From Aliidiomarina sp047920995 (GTDB lineage: Bacteria > Pseudomonadota > Gammaproteobacteria > Enterobacterales > Alteromonadaceae), in NCBI RefSeq assembly GCF_047920995.1, contig NZ_JBLRWZ010000039.1, forward strand, positions 1 to 22,497: DNA of 22,497 nucleotides, written 5' to 3'. A model generated the notes under the pieces. The model saw only the letters and a list, made by a program, of their open reading frames with translations, was not told the origin of the DNA and did not search any database. Made by a program: the position numbers and the translations under genes. Of this stretch, positions 5,909-12,393 are shown piece by piece. Within the stretch, counting starts at the first letter, position 1. Every line of letters starts with the position of its first letter.

Positions 5909-7231
5909 TTAAAAACCTTCCCGCCGCACCTGTGCAAATAAACGTGTTTCTGTAAGCAATGTTGCGGCGCGATTCAGAACTAGTTGCTTTAACGCTACTG
6001 CATGAGCAGCTTGATCTTCGTTTAAATGCTCCAGAGAAAAATCCAATTCTGCAGTGCGAGTATCAACAAGGTTGCAAATACGTTCAATGCGCCGCTTTAA
6101 ATAATTCGCCTCAACCGATGTTTCAGCAGCAAATGTGAGCAAATCGTACGCAGTAATGTTGGATATCTCGAAGCTATCGCCAATGGCCATCGCAAGGTTA
6201 GTGTCTAGCTTCGGCTGTTGTTGCGCTTCATAAACCACACTCACTAAATCATAAAATGGGGCAAGCGTAATTCCTTCTCGCTTCCCTACATAGAAGCTTA
6301 TGTTCTTGCCATGCGCGTCGCTGTTACCAATGATGATATTGAATATTACCCAATCAATCATGTGTTGTCGGCTTTGTATGGGAACCGCTGTAGAATCGGC
6401 AAACTGAAACAGTTTCGGTAAACTCACACCATCACGAATATGTTGCACATCCCGGCTACTACCAAAGTTTTGCTCGTATTTGTTTTCTGGGGGCATATCG
6501 AGGGCCTGGCAACCATCGATAATATGGCGTTTTCGCACACCATTCTCTATCGTTTTTCTGTCAAAGCGTTGCACCAGAAGCGCTGTGAACTCATCAAATT
6601 TGCGCAAGCGTACTGGCGCAGAAGGAAGACCAACTGCTTCGGCGAGGCGCATACAAAAGAGTTCATTTATAACAATTGAAGGATACTTGGCTGAAGCAAA
6701 CTTCAGAATATGGGTGCTTGCATAAGTGCCACTTGCGAGAAAAATTTCATCTTGATCATTGATATACACATTCAATTTGTTCTGAACACCCGCAAGCGAA
6801 AGGCGGTATTTGCCATCCCAGTAGGTCATGTCTTTCTGGTGACGTAAGCGATCGGCAAGCTCATGATCGGTTACGCGCCGGAGAACTGCGCGTTCAGCTT
6901 CACTGTGGCTCTCCGAGAAAGTAAGCAAACCTGCGGTATCGCTGCCTACGGCTCGCAAAATCGCATAAATATTATTTTTCGAGAGATTCTCTGCTTCTAA
7001 CAGGCGATCAAAGGCATCCCCTTCCGGGAATAAGTTGCGGATAAAACGCACAACGGTTTGCGCAGAGAACTCGCCTGAAAAAGAAAGATGAGGTGAGATA
7101 GGGTAGCCTGCTTTAACCCAGGTATCAGCATATATAAACTCACAACGCTGAGGTTGCGGAAACGTGAGCGTTCCTACTGGATACTCTTGTGCGTAAATGG
7201 TGATTTGTGGTGCAGCCTCAGAGCCATTCAT
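5909..7231 (-). CDS. hipA: HipA-family serine/threonine kinase toxin
   Basis: 440 residues from the ATG at 7231 (a GTG at 7243 would add four). N-subdomain-1 (residues 10-105) contains FSAQTVVRFIRNLFPEG and the helical linker typical of HipA. The kinase part shows SLAGVQNKL (about 145-153, the family's conserved Gln/Lys motif near the activation loop), STHILKF with the ATP-binding lysine near 177, LLVQRFDR, the catalytic NSDAHGKNIS (D305, N310), and the metal-binding aspartate in PFYDLVS (D328). HipA kinases phosphorylate tRNA synthetases (GltX in E. coli) and cause growth arrest; the target here is unknown. The start overlaps the hipB stop by 14 nt, so they are coupled, and all catalytic residues are present. 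Confidence 0.9.
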   Translation of the reverse strand: MNGSEAAPQITIYAQEYPVGTLTFPQPQRCEFIYADTWVKAGYPISPHLSFSGEFSAQTVVRFIRNLFPEGDAFDRLLEAENLSKNNIYAILRAVGSDTAGLLTFSESHSEAERAVLRRVTDHELADRLRHQKDMTYWDGKYRLSLAGVQNKLNVYINDQDEIFLASGTYASTHILKFASAKYPSIVINELFCMRLAEAVGLPSAPVRLRKFDEFTALLVQRFDRKTIENGVRKRHIIDGCQALDMPPENKYEQNFGSSRDVQHIRDGVSLPKLFQFADSTAVPIQSRQHMIDWVIFNIIIGNSDAHGKNISFYVGKREGITLAPFYDLVSVVYEAQQQPKLDTNLAMAIGDSFEISNITAYDLLTFAAETSVEANYLKRRIERICNLVDTRTAELDFSLEHLNEDQAAHAVALKQLVLNRAATLLTETRLFAQVRREGF

Positions 7232-7490
7232 CGCTGCCACCACTTAAATCGGTTACACGCAATGAAATACCAAATGCAGTAAGCACTTTGAACAGTGTTT
7301 CAACTTTTATGTTTTCAGAACCTAGTTCAACATTGTTGTAGGCCTGTTTCGATACTCCACAAAGTGCGGCGGCATCCTCTAGGGTTATATTCAAGCCTGT
7401 TCTTCTGTAACGAACAACAGCACCTAGCAGCGCCATATCCGCAGGTTGAGAAGGGTTGGGCTTAGGAGTAGCAACAACACGACGCGCCAT
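7218..7490 (-). CDS. hipB: HipB-like XRE-family antitoxin
   Basis: 90 residues. A Cro/C1-type helix-turn-helix spans about 22-78: LGAVVRYRRTGLNITLEDAA, then CGVSKQAYNNVELG for the recognition helix. This is the size and order expected for HipB, which binds HipA to inhibit it and represses the shared promoter. The ATG at 7490 has GGA at 8-9 nt upstream (within AGGATTAAAGT). It overlaps hipA by 14 nt. An ATCC-N7-GGAT palindrome lies immediately upstream and may be the operator. The N-terminal 15 residues (proline- and lysine-rich) precede the domain and look disordered. Confidence 0.88.
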   Translation of the reverse strand: MARRVVATPKPNPSQPADMALLGAVVRYRRTGLNITLEDAAALCGVSKQAYNNVELGSENIKVETLFKVLTAFGISLRVTDLSGGSDEWL

Positions 7491-7496
7491 ACTTTA

Positions 7497-7612
7497 ATCC
7501 TATTAATGGATGATTTAATAGATTTTAGCTCATTATTTTAATAAAATCACTGCTTGTTAGGATTTTTAGTGATTTAGGCGGAAAAGCTTAATATATCCTA
7601 CTGCAAAAGGAT
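7497..7612 (-). promoter_or_regulatory. Candidate HipB operators upstream of hipBA
   Basis: Two palindromes resemble the E. coli HipB site TATCC-N8-GGATA: ATCC-N7-GGAT at 7497-7511, just before the hipB start, and ATCCT-N8-AGGAT at 7595-7612. The stretch between is AT-rich and includes a TAAAAT -10-like hexamer on the - strand. Paired operators are the rule for hipBA promoters, but the spacing here (about 100 bp) is wider than in E. coli, so this is a candidate only. Confidence 0.4.
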
Positions 7613-7684
7613 TTAAAGTCTGTTTTAGTACGTTAGATTGCTGGAGTTGAACCATTTAATGAGAAGCTTAATTTAGGTACATGA

Positions 7685-7704
7685 GCGGGAGAACTTTATC
7701 CCGC
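7685..7704 (-). terminator. GC hairpin after the MipA remnant
   Basis: GCGGGA (7685-7690) and TCCCGC (7699-7704) form a 6-bp GC-rich stem with an 8-nt loop, 28 bp past the stop of the - strand MipA/OmpV remnant. No T-run follows on the - strand. It is probably the remains of that gene's terminator. Confidence 0.3.
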
Positions 7705-7731
7705 CCATTGAATAATACAATCCTAACCAAA

Positions 7732-8121
7732 CTAGAATATATAAATAAACCCTATGCCCACTTCTGCCTCGTAATTACTGCGAGCGATAGGGCTTTTGCG
7801 AACGTCGCTACTAAAATGCTCATACAGAACTTCACCGAAAATCTGCCAGTTTTTGTTGATGCTATGGCGATAACTGTAATCGATGCCAATAGAACGGAAC
7901 CCACTACTCATACGAGTTTCACTTAACCCCGATGCAGCTGCTTGCTGTGCGGTGATACCGAAATCTTTATTGGCGAATTCGCTATCGTGAAACACTGCTA
8001 CGAGGTTAATTTCGGAGCCAGACCCATCGAATTTATCGCCGAATCGGCGCCCTACAAGGGCCTCGGGTAGCCACGTATGAGCACTAGAACCGGTAAACCC
8101 ATAAACTTTTTCACAACACAA
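7732..8121 (-). pseudogene. MipA/OmpV-family outer-membrane protein, C-terminal remnant
   Basis: The frame ends at 7732 and its C-terminal 75 residues are typical of MipA/OmpV beta-barrels: DFGITAQQAAASGL, then SGFRSIGIDYSYRHSINKNW, then SPIARS and a final aromatic residue in a beta strand (GIGFIYIF), the signal for outer-membrane insertion. Full-length members have about 250 residues with a signal peptide. Here only about half remains, and the 5' end runs straight into the end of the yafD-like gene (overlap at 8111-8121, TTG as the only start). It has no signal peptide, so it cannot reach the outer membrane. I call it a truncated remnant created when the yafD-like segment was joined here. 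Confidence 0.7.
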
Positions 8122-8878
8122 ATCGTGCGTAAATGGGGTTATGATCGGATACCGTTGTGGTGTTGATGGCGGTAGCCTCTTTCAACCCAAGATCGCGATA
8201 AAAGATAAAATCTAGTGGGTGCTCGCGGTAGCTTTTAATGTGCTGGGCATCGAACATGGTTGCTTGGCGCAAGCCTACGCTGCGGCAGAAGCGGAGCAGA
8301 TGCAAACGCCGTTGCCGATTCCACACATTAAAATCGCCGGCCACGATAAGTGGGCCTTTATGGTGTAGGAGTTCTTCTCTAAGTAACTCGATTTCACGCA
8401 GAAAGTGGCTTGCCCTTACAAAGTTAATGGCGTGCACATTCACGATCAGTAATGATTGATTATCTGGCAGTGGATGATACGAGAGCATGTAGCTTTTATG
8501 GGTAGCAAACATACCCTCTCGATGGCGAGAAAGGCGCGGCAGAGCTTCAGTAAATGCATACTGGCTGGCGGTTAAAACACCGTAATTGGAGCGTTTCGTT
8601 TGTATGTTGGGCGCGAGCGCATAAGACCAATGCGGAAGGTGCCAATCGCTTTGTGAAGCTAACTTGGCTTCTTGCAGTAATAAAAACAAGCTGGGGAATT
8701 GTTCCAGCACCCGTGCGAGCGCGAGTTGAAATTTCAGCGTTTGGGTAAGTTTTTGCGCATTCCAACATAGCACCCCAAATTCGGCACCTGGGGAGATGAA
8801 CTGCTGATGGATAAAACGTTCTGGAACGATGATTTTTGGCTTAAGCACTTCTCCGCCTACAAATCGATAATTAACCAC
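8111..8878 (-). CDS. yafD: YafD-like endonuclease/exonuclease/phosphatase-family protein
   Basis: 255 residues from GTG 8878 (GTG 8848, right after GGCGGAGAA, is an alternative). The EEP fold signatures are all present: CWNAQK (38-43), LLQEAK with the metal-binding Glu (E70), NVHAINF with H149, AGDFNVWNRQRR (D182, N184), LDFIFYRDL, and VSDHNPIYARF (D245, H246). The run GDFNVWNRQRRLHLLRF and the final SDHNP closely resemble E. coli YafD (UPF0294). EEP members cleave phosphodiesters in nucleic acids or phospholipids; the substrate of YafD is not settled. A perfect TATAAT lies upstream on the same strand. The gene is complete while its downstream neighbour is truncated at the joint. Confidence 0.85.
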   Translation of the reverse strand: MVNYRFVGGEVLKPKIIVPERFIHQQFISPGAEFGVLCWNAQKLTQTLKFQLALARVLEQFPSLFLLLQEAKLASQSDWHLPHWSYALAPNIQTKRSNYGVLTASQYAFTEALPRLSRHREGMFATHKSYMLSYHPLPDNQSLLIVNVHAINFVRASHFLREIELLREELLHHKGPLIVAGDFNVWNRQRRLHLLRFCRSVGLRQATMFDAQHIKSYREHPLDFIFYRDLGLKEATAINTTTVSDHNPIYARFVL

Positions 8879-8909
8879 TACTGAAGCAATTACGCTTCAC
8901 GGTTCAATT

Positions 8910-8915
8910 ATTATA
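8910..8915 (-). promoter_or_regulatory. -10 element for the yafD-like gene
   Basis: On the - strand the sequence reads TATAAT, a perfect -10, 32 bp before the GTG at 8878. The -35 is weak (TTAGGT with an 18-nt spacer). A TGAAGC/GCTTCA inverted repeat (8882-8887, 8894-8899) lies in the presumed leader. Confidence 0.45.
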
Positions 8916-8958
8916 CTGCAATCCGAGAGTTTAACCTAATTCTTCAACCACAATAAAA

Positions 8959-9015
8959 GTTCGCCATATAGCAAATAAATGAATAATGAGCTGCTATGTT
9001 TGCTAATAAGCGAAC
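8959..9015 (+). promoter_or_regulatory. Long inverted repeat upstream of the second hipBA pair
   Basis: Bases 8959-8975 pair with 8999-9015 at 13 of 17 positions; the outer GTTCGC/GCGAAC and inner TAGCAAA/TTTGCTA blocks are perfect. It ends 14 bp before the ATG of the XRE gene, which has GGTGG as ribosome binding site. It differs from the ATCC/GGAT sites of the other hip operon, so the two antitoxins should not cross-regulate. Confidence 0.55.
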
Positions 9016-9029
9016 ATTAAGGTGGCGAA

Positions 9030-9290
9030 ATGGCAACTCGAATTCAAATAGGCAGTGCGATACGCGCGAACAGAAGATCGCTTGGTTATACACAGCAAGC
9101 GCTATCAGGGATTACTGGTATTCACAAATCGACGATCTCTGAAATTGAGAATGGCCGTTTTACGGGATCGTTCGATATTCTTGAGCGTGTTTTAGATGCG
9201 GTTGGTTTGCAGTTTGAGGTGTCGGATAAGAAGCATCGTTTACCAGATTGGGATGAGCTTGATACGCTGTTTACAGAGGACGATGCATGA
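9030..9290 (+). CDS. HipB-like XRE antitoxin of a broken TA pair
   Basis: 86 residues with a full Cro/C1-type helix-turn-helix: IGSAIRANRRSLGYTQQALS (about 7-26) followed by TGIHKSTISEIENGRF for the recognition helix, then ILERVLDAVGLQFEV, the usual end of HipB-type domains, and an acidic tail. GGTGG lies 5 bp before the ATG. The ATGA overlap with the next frame shows it was the antitoxin of a HipA. Since that hipA is deleted and frameshifted, this is an orphan antitoxin that could still bind the inverted repeat at 8959-9015 or act on related kinases. It is unlike the HipB at 7218-7490 apart from the fold. Confidence 0.82.
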   Translation: MATRIQIGSAIRANRRSLGYTQQALSGITGIHKSTISEIENGRFTGSFDILERVLDAVGLQFEVSDKKHRLPDWDELDTLFTEDDA

Positions 9291-9664
9291 GTAACACGGA
9301 GAGTAAAAACTTACAATTGCCCAGCCAAGTAAGCAGTATCACCGTGTGTGTTGGTGATACTGAAGTAGGTCTATTAACACATGGCTCTGTTCATCATTTT
9401 CAGCCCACTCAAGAAGTGCTACATGTATCGCTCACAATGACCCGAAAGGGGCTCGATGGATACTCTTCTGGCGCATTGCATCCGATATTTTCACAAAACT
9501 TGCCAGAGGGCTTTAATCGCCGTTTTATTGCTGAAAAGCTCGCCCGTTATGCCAAAGTAGATGATATGTATTTGCTCGCGCTGCAAGGTGATCAGGGCAT
9601 TGGAACGTTGTGTTACCAAAGTGATATTTGTTTGCATGGAGGCGGCACGTTGGTGTGGGCTTGA
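9287..9664 (+). pseudogene. hipA remnant, N-terminal part
   Basis: Starts at the ATGA overlap with the antitoxin stop. It encodes N-subdomain-1 of HipA: VGDTEVGLLTHGSVHHFQ, SLTMTRKGLDGY, HPIFSQNLPEGFNRRFIAEK, then LLALQGDQGIGTLCYQ, exactly the order found in HipA couplers. After GGGTLVW the frame hits TGA (9662-9664), where family members would continue into the kinase N-lobe with its activation loop and ATP-binding lysine. The following bases in another frame already encode a much later part of HipA. So about the whole ATP-binding segment has been lost at a joint near 9655-9665. The fragment could be translated, but without kinase function. Confidence 0.8.
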
Positions 9665-9986
9665 GCCACCAAAAACCTATTTATCTGAGAATTTAGAACA
9701 CTACGTGGTTGAGCGATTTGATCGCACCGATACTGGTGTTCGGTTGGGGTATGAAGATTTTACTACGTTGATGAAAAAGCCCAACGACCCAGACGCAAAA
9801 TACTCGGGAAGCTATGAAGCACTCCTGCAAGCAACGCTCATATATACCAAAAGCCAAATTGAAGTAGAAAAATTGTATTCCTACATCGTGTTTAATTGCT
9901 TAATTGGCAACGGAGATGCGCATTTAAAGAACTTTGCACTGCAGTACTCTGCCAATATGAGCGATATTTTTCTATCACCGCCGTGA
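9665..9986 (+). pseudogene. hipA remnant, kinase C-lobe part
   Basis: Continues the same gene in a different frame: LEPPKTYL, then HYVVERFDR (the conserved VxRFDR strand), EDFTTLM, the bundle helices LYSYIVFNCLIGN, and the catalytic NGDAHLKNFAL with Asp and Asn intact. It ends at TGA 9984-9986 just after LSPP, where the metal-binding YD motif (LSPxYD) should follow. The 3' third of hipA is therefore gone and is replaced by the tail of a BlaI-type gene on the opposite strand. Two separate deletions (middle and 3' end) make this a clear pseudogene and not a sequencing slip. Confidence 0.8.
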
Positions 9987-10253
9987 TCGCAGAAAGAAAT
10001 ATGAATAAATACAGCAAAAGCAGTTATAAAGCATCAAGTAATCATGCTGGCGATCCTCGAGTTTTTCGATGAACGCTTTCAGTTCAGCAATATCCTTATC
10101 GCTGAGCTCGCCTTTTTCGGCAAAGTGAGCAACAAGTGGAGTTACGTTTCCGGAAAATAGGCGCTGCACAAAGCTCTTACTGGCTTTTTCCTGATATGCT
10201 TTTTCAGAGATTGCTGGCGAATATAGGTAGCTTCGTGTTAGCCTAATCTCACT
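9975..10253 (-). pseudogene. BlaI/MecI-family repressor remnant
   Basis: On the - strand the frame reads SYLYSPAISEKAYQEKASK, then FVQRLFSGNVTPLVAHFAE and KGELSDKDIAELKAFIEKLE, the hallmark C-terminal dimerisation region of BlaI/MecI penicillinase repressors. The winged-helix DNA-binding half is missing. The upstream end runs out around 10250-10270, directly against the first gene of the metal-efflux operon. Past about 10040 the frame drifts into a hydrophobic tail unlike the family (YNCFCCIYSYFFL), because the true C-terminus is replaced by sequence joined to the hipA remnant. No BlaR/M56 sensor gene is nearby. A GTG at 10169 could start a 64-residue fragment, but it would have no DNA-binding domain. 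Confidence 0.72.
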
Positions 10254-10273
10254 TGCTTTTAAGTGTGGGCGTT

Positions 10274-10624
10274 ATGCGAAAATCATTGTTGTCTTTGTTT
10301 TTGGTTATTCTAGCGATACAGCTGTTTTCAGCTGGCGTTAGCGTGTCGCATGCAACAGCATCGATTACGATGGAAGCTTCGCACCAACAACTTCACCGAG
10401 ACACGGTGCCTCATGAGCATCATGGGCTGCACGTAGAAATTTCGGAAACTGCAGAGGGTTATCACCATCTGGTAGGTGAACAGCTCAGCGCATCTCCAAT
10501 TTTTATAGCCTCAAAAAGCGATGATACCCGTGTATTAATGCCAAAGTTTTATTCCCCTGCTATGCCTTTAGAAAAGTGGAATCATCCATTTCTAGAAGGT
10601 TTTCGGCGCCCTCCCAAAGCATAA
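10274..10624 (+). CDS. Small exported His-rich protein, first gene of metal-efflux operon (CzcI-like)
   Basis: 116 residues from ATG 10274; an in-frame TTG at 10253 would spoil the signal peptide. The N-terminus MRKSLLSLFLVILAIQLFSA is a classic Sec signal with cleavage likely around residues 28-31. The mature part is His-rich (HQQLHRD, HEHHGLH, YHHLV) and ends in a proline/arginine tail (FRRPPKA). Size, export, histidines and position before an RND pump resemble CzcI-type small periplasmic proteins, but similarity is by character and not by a motif I can certify. It probably binds or senses the metal in the periplasm. The operon's start region is made of the BlaI remnant, so its promoter may be young; I see no clear -35/-10 pair. 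Confidence 0.7.
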   Translation: MRKSLLSLFLVILAIQLFSAGVSVSHATASITMEASHQQLHRDTVPHEHHGLHVEISETAEGYHHLVGEQLSASPIFIASKSDDTRVLMPKFYSPAMPLEKWNHPFLEGFRRPPKA

Positions 10625-10685
10625 TCGTCTGTTCAGCTTAGTGTCGCGGTTAGCGATAAATTAATAGTTTCTGACGAGAATAAAT

Positions 10686-11240
10686 ATGCGAAATATATTT
10701 CTATGCCCTTTGGCTTTTGTAGCTATTGGGTTCACTTTGTTGTTTACACCGATAGTATTAGCCGACGGCGTTCACGCAGAGTTACCCGTTACAACCATTG
10801 ATGTGCCAGAGCGAGCGGAAGCCTCTACTGAGCTTTTTGAAGCTGTTATCGAAGTGCACTCTGATCACCTACTCATTTTTTTGGCCGATTATGCTACCAA
10901 TAAGTTTGTGGATGATGCAGAGCTGTATATTGAACTCGGATCGTTTTCAGAAACTGCGGCCTTTGATCACGATGTGTTAGCTTATCGCCTAGATAACTCG
11001 GAAATCGTTTCTGCTCTGCAAGCTCCCGGTGAGCATGCCTTGGTTATGCTAGTTATCACTGCAACCGATATGGATATGCTGGCGTTTGCTGTGTTTCGTG
11101 ATGCAGCCAACCATGAGCATGATCATGCGCACGAAGATGATCACAACCATGCGCCATGGGGCTGGCTTTCTCTTATATTGATTGTGGCGCTTCTGAGCTT
11201 TTTCGGTGGCAAACTAACGAGAAAGCGGGGGCAATTATAA
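10686..11240 (+). CDS. Membrane-anchored periplasmic protein with His-rich linker, metal-efflux accessory
   Basis: 184 residues. A signal sequence covers about 1-26 (LAFVAIGFTLLFTPIVLA). The periplasmic body (30-140) is a beta-rich domain (IEVHSDHLLIFLADYATN, LYIELGSF, GEHALVMLVIT). Then comes a metal-binding run of alternating His and acidic residues (143-155, HEHDHAHEDDHNH) and a C-terminal membrane helix (158-174, WGWLSLILIVALLSFF) with a basic end. The body resembles the domain fused to the N-terminus of some heavy-metal RND adaptors. Its stop overlaps the adaptor start by one base (TAATG), so it is translated with it and probably delivers ions to the CusB/CzcB-like adaptor. I do not know a characterised homologue. 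Confidence 0.75.
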   Translation: MRNIFLCPLAFVAIGFTLLFTPIVLADGVHAELPVTTIDVPERAEASTELFEAVIEVHSDHLLIFLADYATNKFVDDAELYIELGSFSETAAFDHDVLAYRLDNSEIVSALQAPGEHALVMLVITATDMDMLAFAVFRDAANHEHDHAHEDDHNHAPWGWLSLILIVALLSFFGGKLTRKRGQL

Positions 11241-12385
11241 TGAGAGCACTAACGGTAACGTTAATTTTCGCCTGCTTCCTTTCATTTACATTGGTTGTAA
11301 TCAGCGCTGCTGCTCCCGGAGCACATGGGCCCGATGGGCAACATTTATCAGTTGGCGCTGCAGTAGGCGGTGATTTTGGCTTGCAGGCTGATGGCAGCGT
11401 GAAAATAGCAATGGCGCAACAACGAGCGTTGCTTATTTCTACGCAGCTTACTGTTGTTGATTTACATCCAGAAAGAAGCTACTGGCAGGGCCGAATTGAA
11501 GCAAATCCGCAATCTTATAGCAGAGTGCTCAGCCGCAGCCGTGGTGTTTTCGTTGCCCCTGAGAGCGGCTTCGTATCGGTTGGGCAACGTATTGAAGCCG
11601 GGCAAGTGTTGGGTGCCGTAACCTATCAGGATAGTGCCTTTGAACAAGCTTCTCAGTTGAGTGAGCTGATTGAAGTTCGAACATCTATTGATTTGCTTGC
11701 ACGTGAACTGAACTGGTTAAGTGAATTAAATCGTCGTGCTGAAGATTCGGTGAGCGCACGCGAAATAGAGATTTTGGAAATCCAAATTGCTCGCGCAAAA
11801 GAACAAGAAAGAGAATTACAACAAGGCTTGGAAACGCCGGAGTTTATTACGGCGCCCATCAGCGGCATTGTTACTCACGTGGAAATCAATCCAGGAAGCC
11901 GAGTAAGCGAAGAAGCTCATTTGTTTACCATTATTGATATGGCGAATGTGCAGTTGCAGGGAGTTAGGTTCGGCGCTGCGCCCTTGAATACGGCCCTGAG
12001 TGCGCCAATGAAAAGTGCTGAACTGATAGGGTTTCCCGGGGCATCAATCGCAATTAACGGTACGTTACCCTTCTTGGTGAATGGTTTGCCGGCAATACAG
12101 GCCAACATTGCAACTAACCATGAGCCGATTGCCATCGGTAGTTTAGCTCAGCTCGTTGTGCATCATGATGCGGAAATGCAGGGAATTGCGATTCCAGCAC
12201 GATCTGTTGTGCGAGATCAAAACAATCAAACTGTAGTGTGGATTAAAGAGAGCGCAGAACGCTTTGTGCCGCAACGCGTAAGTATTGTTCGCCTCGATAC
12301 GCAACGGTATTTAATCACTGAGGGGCTTAGTGAAGATAGCCGAGTGGTTGATCACGGTGCTGCTATTATTCAACAAATCCGTTAG
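11240..12385 (+). CDS. Heavy-metal RND efflux periplasmic adaptor (CusB/CzcB type)
   Basis: 381 residues from ATG 11240, with GGGGG about 6 bp upstream; the frame is open further upstream but that stretch lies inside the previous gene. Residues 1-24 are a signal/anchor sequence. SRGVFVAPESGFVSVGQRIE (about 100-119) and FITAPISGIVTHVEINPGS (202-220) are the two halves of the lipoyl-like barrel-sandwich hybrid. Between them (about 130-198) lies a helical hairpin with heptad-like repeats that would dock onto an outer-membrane channel. The C-terminal part forms the beta-barrel and membrane-proximal domains (IAIPARSVVRD, VWIKES). It bridges the inner-membrane pump encoded 8 bp downstream and an outer-membrane TolC-type protein. 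The 50 residues after the signal include a few His, not a strong metal site. Confidence 0.88.
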   Translation: MRALTVTLIFACFLSFTLVVISAAAPGAHGPDGQHLSVGAAVGGDFGLQADGSVKIAMAQQRALLISTQLTVVDLHPERSYWQGRIEANPQSYSRVLSRSRGVFVAPESGFVSVGQRIEAGQVLGAVTYQDSAFEQASQLSELIEVRTSIDLLARELNWLSELNRRAEDSVSAREIEILEIQIARAKEQERELQQGLETPEFITAPISGIVTHVEINPGSRVSEEAHLFTIIDMANVQLQGVRFGAAPLNTALSAPMKSAELIGFPGASIAINGTLPFLVNGLPAIQANIATNHEPIAIGSLAQLVVHHDAEMQGIAIPARSVVRDQNNQTVVWIKESAERFVPQRVSIVRLDTQRYLITEGLSEDSRVVDHGAAIIQQIR

Positions 12386-12393
12386 GGGGCTGA

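Noticed and set aside
7681..7926. 81-codon + strand frame
   Set aside because: Antisense to the MipA/OmpV remnant, no ribosome binding site, no family resemblance.
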